Origin: a virus
Virus record (IMG/VR): IMGVR_UViG_3300032287_002166
Span: 1-30,529 of that record
Direction: 5' to 3' (one strand)
DNA: 30,529 nucleotides
The notes under the pieces were generated by a model that ran no database searches, was not told the origin of the DNA, and saw only the letters and a program-made list of their open reading frames with translations. Position numbers and translations under genes: made by a program. Below are positions 26,442 through 30,529 of this stretch, piece by piece. How positions within the stretch are numbered: position 1 is the first letter of the stretch; each line of letters opens with the position of its first letter.

Positions 26442-26660
26442 TTGAAGAGTTACTATAACAATATGTTTACGCTAACTCACCAATACAAATATACTTTGAC
26501 TGAACTTGAAAATATGATACCATGGGAACGCGATATGTATATCTCAATGGTAAATTCTTGGGTTAGAGAAGAAACGGAGAAAGTTAAACAAAGGAATGTT
26601 GAATCTCAAAACGATTTAAAGAACATGTTTAAAAATATTAAACGCAGTAAGAGAAGATAA
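26442..26660 (+). CDS. 51: gp51-like hub assembly protein / second chaperone frame
   Basis: This short basic protein carries YKYTLTELENMIPWERDMYI, a motif I associate with gp51-type hub assembly catalysts of marine T4-like phages and with second reading frames of tail chaperone pairs. Its first good ATG is 26463 (65 residues). The frame also opens at a TTG at 26442 (72 residues), and it is open back to 26418. The added codons (YLTFRDANLKSYYNNMF) read like conserved protein. It is in the -1 frame relative to gp26, after a slippery T run. The gp26 stop and the TTG are separated by 17 bases. The end overlaps the tape-measure start by one base. The C-terminus is lysine/arginine-rich. Confidence 0.7.
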   Translation: MKSYYNNMFTLTHQYKYTLTELENMIPWERDMYISMVNSWVREETEKVKQRNVESQNDLKNMFKNIKRSKRR

Positions 26661-29044
26661 TGTCATTAGCAAGCATAGCAACTAATCTTTACACAATACA
26701 ATCACGAAAAAATGTTCCGTTAAAAACGGCATTCTCAATGATGGTTCGAGAAGATATGGCTATGCGATTCTCTGTTTACAATTTGGTGAGAATAATTACA
26801 AAATCTGAATTTCTGGCAACGGTTGCGCAAACTGCATATGGAAAACGAACTCCAATGCAAAAAGCACAAGACGAAGAAGATCGTAAGAGAGAAATGAATG
26901 ATCAGAAGTTTAAGGTCTACACACAGGTTACATTCGCTCGAATCAATAACAGATTGAACCTTTTGACATCAATTGCAGAGCGCAACAGTCAATTGATTAT
27001 GAACTTATATTCTGAACTTGGATATTTTCGTGGACAAAGAAAAATGTCCTTCAACTCTAGTGCTGGGTTTGCCACAAGAGTGATGTTACCATCGAAAACA
27101 GTTAAAACTAAAATCGAAGAAATTGAAAAACAATTATATGAACTCAGCAATGTAAAGAAAACTCGTGTACGACCACGCGGTGCTGCGGCAAAAAAGAAAA
27201 CTGGTGCTGGTGCGCAAACAAACCAAGATAGTGGAAGTATCGCGAATTTTATTCTTGCAAATCCTGGATTAGCGATGGCAATCGCTGCACCTGCGCTCGG
27301 TATAGGAACAGCTGCACTTGCAGGATATGCTGCATATAACCTTCCGACGACACTCGGAAGGTCTATCGATAGATTTAAAGGAGAAACTCCAACATATTAT
27401 AATAACAAGGGTGAGGCGATTACTGATCCACAAATAATACAAAATGCAGAGACATTAGCGCAAACAACTGATCCACTTTTATTGTCTGGTGGCGTAGCTG
27501 CTACGACAGCAATCGGAATAAAGGCTGGGTCGATGATATCTTCAACTGCTAAACAAATTAAACAAGGAGCTATATCAAGAGATATAAACAACAGAATAGC
27601 ACAACGGACTGGTCAAACACCATTAGATGCTGCCAACTCACGAAGATTATACAGAGCTTATCAACAGAACAAAGATTTAAATGCACCTGGATTGCAACAA
27701 ACAGCTGCAGAAAGAGACAAAGCTGTAAAAGCCAGAGCAGAAAGAATATACAATCGCGAGGTGGTTAGTGAATGGTCAAAACTACTCCCAATATTAAGAG
27801 GATTGACTAAAGTTGTTGCAGTTGGAAAGGCAGCAGACATAACATACACGCTATCAACTATGAGCACTTTTGTTGCTGAAAGAACAAGTGGTAAAATATC
27901 AGATTCAAAATTTAAAGAGAAGATGATATCTGGTTATTCAAAATTGATAACATCGGTTGGTATCGCACCGATTGCAGCAGGACTCGGCGCACTCGCGGGC
28001 ACATCGATGTTTCCAGGTTTAGGTACACTTACTGGAGGAGTTCTTGGCGGCATTGGTGGCACACTTATCGAGCTTTATCTTGAGAACATTGCGGATAACG
28101 ATAACCTTATAAATCAAGGTATTACCAGCACTGCAACTGCTTTATTTAAATTGTTGCACGAAAATGCATCAGTTTCTCAGTATATGCCAACCGCAATGAC
28201 GATAAAATCAGAAGACACTAACGTTATATCAAATCTGGGTGGTGCGGTTGGCGATCTAAGTTATTATACGGGTGGTAGAGGACAATCTGGTGCGGCTACA
28301 GGTGGAATAGAAGCCATTTTAGCAACAATAAGAACTAAAGAATCTGGTAATAATTATCAAGCAGATGTGATGAAAAATGCCGATGCGCAAGCGCGAGCTA
28401 AAGCATTGGGGTATGGTAAGGCTAGTGCTTCTGGTGCATATCAGTTTGTGGATAGTTCTTGGCAGGGGTTGACAAAAAAGTATGGTATTGGAACGCAATA
28501 CAAAAGAGCAGTCGATGCTCCACCAGATGTTCAAGATCGTGTTGCAGCTGCGTATGTGAATGAGATTTTAGTTGCTACAGGCGGCGATGTTTCTAAAGTT
28601 CCAGTTGCATGGTACACTGGTAATATTGAAGGTAAGATAGATGCTCGAGCACTAGCAATGAACCCTGGACTATCAGTCGCAAAATATCAAGAATCTTGGC
28701 TTTCTCAATATGCAAAAATGGGTAATAGCACTGCAGGTGACATAAGACGAAATGTCGCTACTGCCGATACTGTGAGAACATCACCACCACCACTCACTGT
28801 TTCTACTACAAATGCACCAGTTGCTACTATACCTTCTGCTGAAGATAAACCAAAAGTAGAACAAAATGTTGAAGCAGCAATTGAGGCTAAAGTCGCTTTG
28901 GGGCAAGTTAATATAGTACAGAATCAAATGGTTGCTGCAGTTGGCGCATTGAATCAAAAAATTGTTGATGTGACAAAAAAGACTACAACAGAATTCCCAT
29001 TCACATCGAATCCAGAAGCAGCAATCAGTTCTTACAGAGCATAA
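26660..29044 (+). CDS. Tape-measure-like tail protein with lysozyme-like domain
   Basis: This protein sits right after the gp26/gp51 pair, where tape-measure proteins normally are. It has their pattern: a helical coiled-coil N-terminus (to about residue 170) and two long hydrophobic glycine/alanine segments (about 195-226 and 430-478). Residues about 550-690 form a lysozyme/transglycosylase-like domain: IEAILATIRTKESGNNYQA with likely catalytic Glu561, then ASGAYQFVDSSWQGLTKKYG, then DVQDRVAAAYVNEIL. It may cut peptidoglycan during injection, replacing the domain missing from gp5. It has 794 residues against 590 in T4 gp29, whose role (tail length) it may share. That role is inferred from position and composition, since no sequence match to gp29 was checked. 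It converges on gp32. Confidence 0.75.
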   Translation: MSLASIATNLYTIQSRKNVPLKTAFSMMVREDMAMRFSVYNLVRIITKSEFLATVAQTAYGKRTPMQKAQDEEDRKREMNDQKFKVYTQVTFARINNRLNLLTSIAERNSQLIMNLYSELGYFRGQRKMSFNSSAGFATRVMLPSKTVKTKIEEIEKQLYELSNVKKTRVRPRGAAAKKKTGAGAQTNQDSGSIANFILANPGLAMAIAAPALGIGTAALAGYAAYNLPTTLGRSIDRFKGETPTYYNNKGEAITDPQIIQNAETLAQTTDPLLLSGGVAATTAIGIKAGSMISSTAKQIKQGAISRDINNRIAQRTGQTPLDAANSRRLYRAYQQNKDLNAPGLQQTAAERDKAVKARAERIYNREVVSEWSKLLPILRGLTKVVAVGKAADITYTLSTMSTFVAERTSGKISDSKFKEKMISGYSKLITSVGIAPIAAGLGALAGTSMFPGLGTLTGGVLGGIGGTLIELYLENIADNDNLINQGITSTATALFKLLHENASVSQYMPTAMTIKSEDTNVISNLGGAVGDLSYYTGGRGQSGAATGGIEAILATIRTKESGNNYQADVMKNADAQARAKALGYGKASASGAYQFVDSSWQGLTKKYGIGTQYKRAVDAPPDVQDRVAAAYVNEILVATGGDVSKVPVAWYTGNIEGKIDARALAMNPGLSVAKYQESWLSQYAKMGNSTAGDIRRNVATADTVRTSPPPLTVSTTNAPVATIPSAEDKPKVEQNVEAAIEAKVALGQVNIVQNQMVAAVGALNQKIVDVTKKTTTEFPFTSNPEAAISSYRA

Positions 29045-29068
29045 AAAAGGGGGACTTAAAGTCCCCCC
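29043..29068 (-). terminator. Rho-independent terminator of the gp32 transcript
   Basis: The minus strand has a GC-rich stem of GGGGGAC and GTCCCCC (7 bp, 5-base loop), followed by a run of six T. The plus strand has no T-run after the stem, so it works only for minus-strand transcription. It lies 28 bases after the gp32 stop and overlaps the stop codon of the tape-measure gene. Confidence 0.88.
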
Positions 29069-29096
29069 GAAAACACCTACCGTTTTCTAATCGAAA

Positions 29097-29993
29097 TTAC
29101 TCAGCAGCAAGTTTCTCGAAGAATGCCATATCGTCATCTTCGACGCTGACATTCTCAGCAGTGACCTTCTTGGCAGGAGCAGAGCGAATGACAGGAGCGG
29201 CTGCTTCCTCATCATCAACACGCTTTGCAGATGCACCAGCAACGCCACCAGCACCAAGAACCTTATCCAACTTCGCCTTGAGTTCATCATAGGACTTGAA
29301 GTTATCAGCCTTCAAGAAATCCTTGAGCGAATGTGCTGACTTCCAAACCTGCTCAATCTTCGCATCGTCGCTATCGAACAACGCAGCAGGAGATTCAAAC
29401 TCCGACTTGTCATAGTTGCGATAGCCTTCGACGTTACGAATCTTGACCTTGAAGTTTGCACCCTTCCAAAAATCGAAAGGATTCATTGGAGTCTCATCAG
29501 CAAACTGCGGCTCAAGTTGCTCCTTGATCTTGTCGAAAATCTTCTTTCCGAACTTGAACAAGAACACCTTGCCCTCATTTTGCGGACGCTTGGCGTCAGA
29601 GATCACAAGAACGTTTGCGATATAGGTCAACTTGCGCTTCTGCTTACGAGCAATTTCCTTGTTGGCTTCAACGCCAGAATTCCAAAGAACTGTGTTGTAC
29701 TCAGAAACGGGGTCAGTTTTGCCAAGAGTTGTGAGAGAATTCTCGATGTACCAACCACCTGGACCTTGGAATCCGTGCGACCAGATTTGAACCCAAGGAA
29801 GACCATCTTCACCGTCGACTGCTGGAGTATCGAGGAATCGGATAACTGCATATCCGTTGCCAGCGGCGTCAACTTCTGGTTGCCAAAAACGATCATCAAC
29901 GTTCTTGCCACCACCATTACCTGCTGAAGATGCTTCAACTGCCTTCTTCAATTTGTCAAGGGACGAACCCTTCTTAAGACTTGATAGACTCAT
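29097..29993 (-). CDS. 32: ssDNA-binding protein gp32, no zinc cysteines
   Basis: gp32 coats single-stranded DNA in replication, recombination and repair. It is a clear match to T4 gp32 (301 residues; here 298). The basic N-terminus (SLKKGSSLDKLKKA) is used for cooperativity. The core includes AGNGYAVIRFLDTP, WSHGFQGPGGWYIEN, RKQKRKLTYIANVLVISDAK, then NEGKVFLFKFGKKIFDKIKE, and the C-terminus is acidic (VEDDDMAFFEKLAAE). His73 aligns with the T4 zinc ligand, but the protein has no cysteine at all, so the T4-type zinc site is lost. GGAG (30001-30004) with a 7-base spacer precedes the ATG. It follows gp59, its partner in helicase loading. Confidence 0.95.
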   Translation of the reverse strand: MSLSSLKKGSSLDKLKKAVEASSAGNGGGKNVDDRFWQPEVDAAGNGYAVIRFLDTPAVDGEDGLPWVQIWSHGFQGPGGWYIENSLTTLGKTDPVSEYNTVLWNSGVEANKEIARKQKRKLTYIANVLVISDAKRPQNEGKVFLFKFGKKIFDKIKEQLEPQFADETPMNPFDFWKGANFKVKIRNVEGYRNYDKSEFESPAALFDSDDAKIEQVWKSAHSLKDFLKADNFKSYDELKAKLDKVLGAGGVAGASAKRVDDEEAAAPVIRSAPAKKVTAENVSVEDDDMAFFEKLAAE

Positions 29994-30000
29994 TTATATT

Positions 30001-30004
30001 CTCC
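30001..30004 (-). promoter_or_regulatory. Ribosome-binding site of gp32
   Basis: GGAG on the minus strand lies 7 bases before the ATG, in an AT-rich, apparently unstructured stretch. In T4, gp32 blocks its own translation by binding such a leader. No clear pseudoknot was seen here, and no convincing promoter was found in the 67-base gap to gp59, so gp32 may be read from an upstream promoter. Confidence 0.55.
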
Positions 30005-30060
30005 GTATAGCGTTGTATGAATTGTATATCGACTTATCCACTTTCTTCATTACCATATCA

Positions 30061-30529
30061 TTATATAGCATTTCTGTCTCCAAGTAAAGTTTCTTTTGTG
30101 AGAGCCTTGTACTTGTCAACATTCACATTCAAGAATGATCCGTATTTGCGAATCTTTCTTGATACTTTGGGATAGATGATGTCATCAGAAATCTTCTTGT
30201 CCCAAATTCGAATAAAGTCGAAGATGTTATTCAAGATTACCATTGTTTCAATAGTAACATCATTCTGAAGAAAAGCAGTTAGCAATTTAGGGAACTGCCC
30301 ATCTTCGACTTTAAATAGTTCGTTGAAATTGTCTTTGCTTGCAATCTTCTCAAGATCCTCAACGTAGATCTTGCTCATGGAATCCGTCTTTCGTTTCCAT
30401 TCTCTGTAGGTAGATTCAGCTTCTTCCTCAAGTAGAGACTTGGTCCAATTATCGTCACTGTGTACAAAATTAGCAACCAGAAATGGAACCATTTCATCGT
30501 CGCGATACTTGCGCGCAAGACGGTGGAAT
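30061..30529 (-). CDS. 59: Helicase loader gp59, 5' end beyond window
   Basis: gp59 loads the gp41 helicase onto gp32-coated forks. The visible C-terminal 155 residues match T4 gp59: RLARKYRDDEMVPFLVANFV (T4 has EKYKLKELALIFISNLVAN), then STYREWKRK, FNELFKVEDGQFPKLLTAFL and NDVTIETMVILNNIFDFI, followed by an Arg/Lys-rich helix. The ATG at 30490-30492 is internal. The frame continues to the right edge, so this is a partial gene (T4 gp59 has 217 residues). Its place directly upstream of gp32 matches the T4 order. Confidence 0.88.
   Translation of the reverse strand, partial: FHRLARKYRDDEMVPFLVANFVHSDDNWTKSLLEEEAESTYREWKRKTDSMSKIYVEDLEKIASKDNFNELFKVEDGQFPKLLTAFLQNDVTIETMVILNNIFDFIRIWDKKISDDIIYPKVSRKIRKYGSFLNVNVDKYKALTKETLLGDRNAI

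Noticed and set aside
29517-29927. 136-codon open frame on the plus strand
   Set aside because: It is antisense to gp32, which is a clear full-length homologue. No independent coding evidence.
29994-30060. Sigma-70-like promoter before gp32 (TACAAT with a distant TGAAGA)
   Set aside because: The -35 part matches only three of six, and no MotA-type box was found. Not strong enough to annotate.

Overview
The window is part of a dsDNA tailed phage genome of the T4-like contractile-tail type, or a contig of one. It is AT-rich and almost entirely coding. Genes overlap by 1 to 8 bases or sit a few bases apart, and no gene-free stretch exceeds about 70 bases. Recognisable T4 counterparts are gp8, gp7, gp6, gp25, gp5, gp27, gp53, gp48, gp4, gp26, gp32 and part of gp59, with probable gp54, gp51 and gp2. 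Several traits match the marine branch (cyanophages and pelagiphages) better than T4 itself: a DUF4815-type protein beside gp8, a gp5 without the lysozyme domain, and a gp32 without the zinc cysteines. The host cannot be read from the sequence. No tRNA, CRISPR, insertion sequence or integrase was seen.

Region 1 (about 1 to 23,900, minus strand) is a long late operon of baseplate and tail-tip genes. In transcription order it runs gp48, gp53, gp27, gp5, two small unknowns, a 655-residue unknown, gp25, gp6, gp7, gp8, the DUF4815 protein, a 963-residue structural protein, a small coiled-coil protein, a repeat-rich fibre, and a glycine-rich fibre-like protein cut by the window edge. gp27 and gp5 build the central hub. 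gp25, gp6, gp7, gp53 and gp8 build the wedges. gp48 joins the baseplate to the tube.

Region 2 (about 23,908 to 29,044, plus strand) is a divergent late operon. It opens with a perfect T4-type late promoter and reads gp4, a probable gp2, a gp54/tail-tube-fold protein, gp26, a short gp51-like reading frame, and a 794-residue tape-measure-like protein with a lysozyme/transglycosylase-like domain. The gp26 to gp51 junction looks like a programmed -1 frameshift. Together these genes complete heads and set up the hub and tube.

Region 3 (about 29,043 to 30,529, minus strand) is the edge of the DNA replication block: gp59 (helicase loader, partial), then gp32 (ssDNA-binding protein), then a Rho-independent terminator. 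By eye it has a more GC-rich base usage than the tail genes.

The points most worth checking are the gp26/gp51 frameshift signal, the apparent move of the cell-wall-cutting domain from gp5 to the tape-measure protein, two small domains reused across several neighbouring baseplate genes, and the apparently leaderless gp4.
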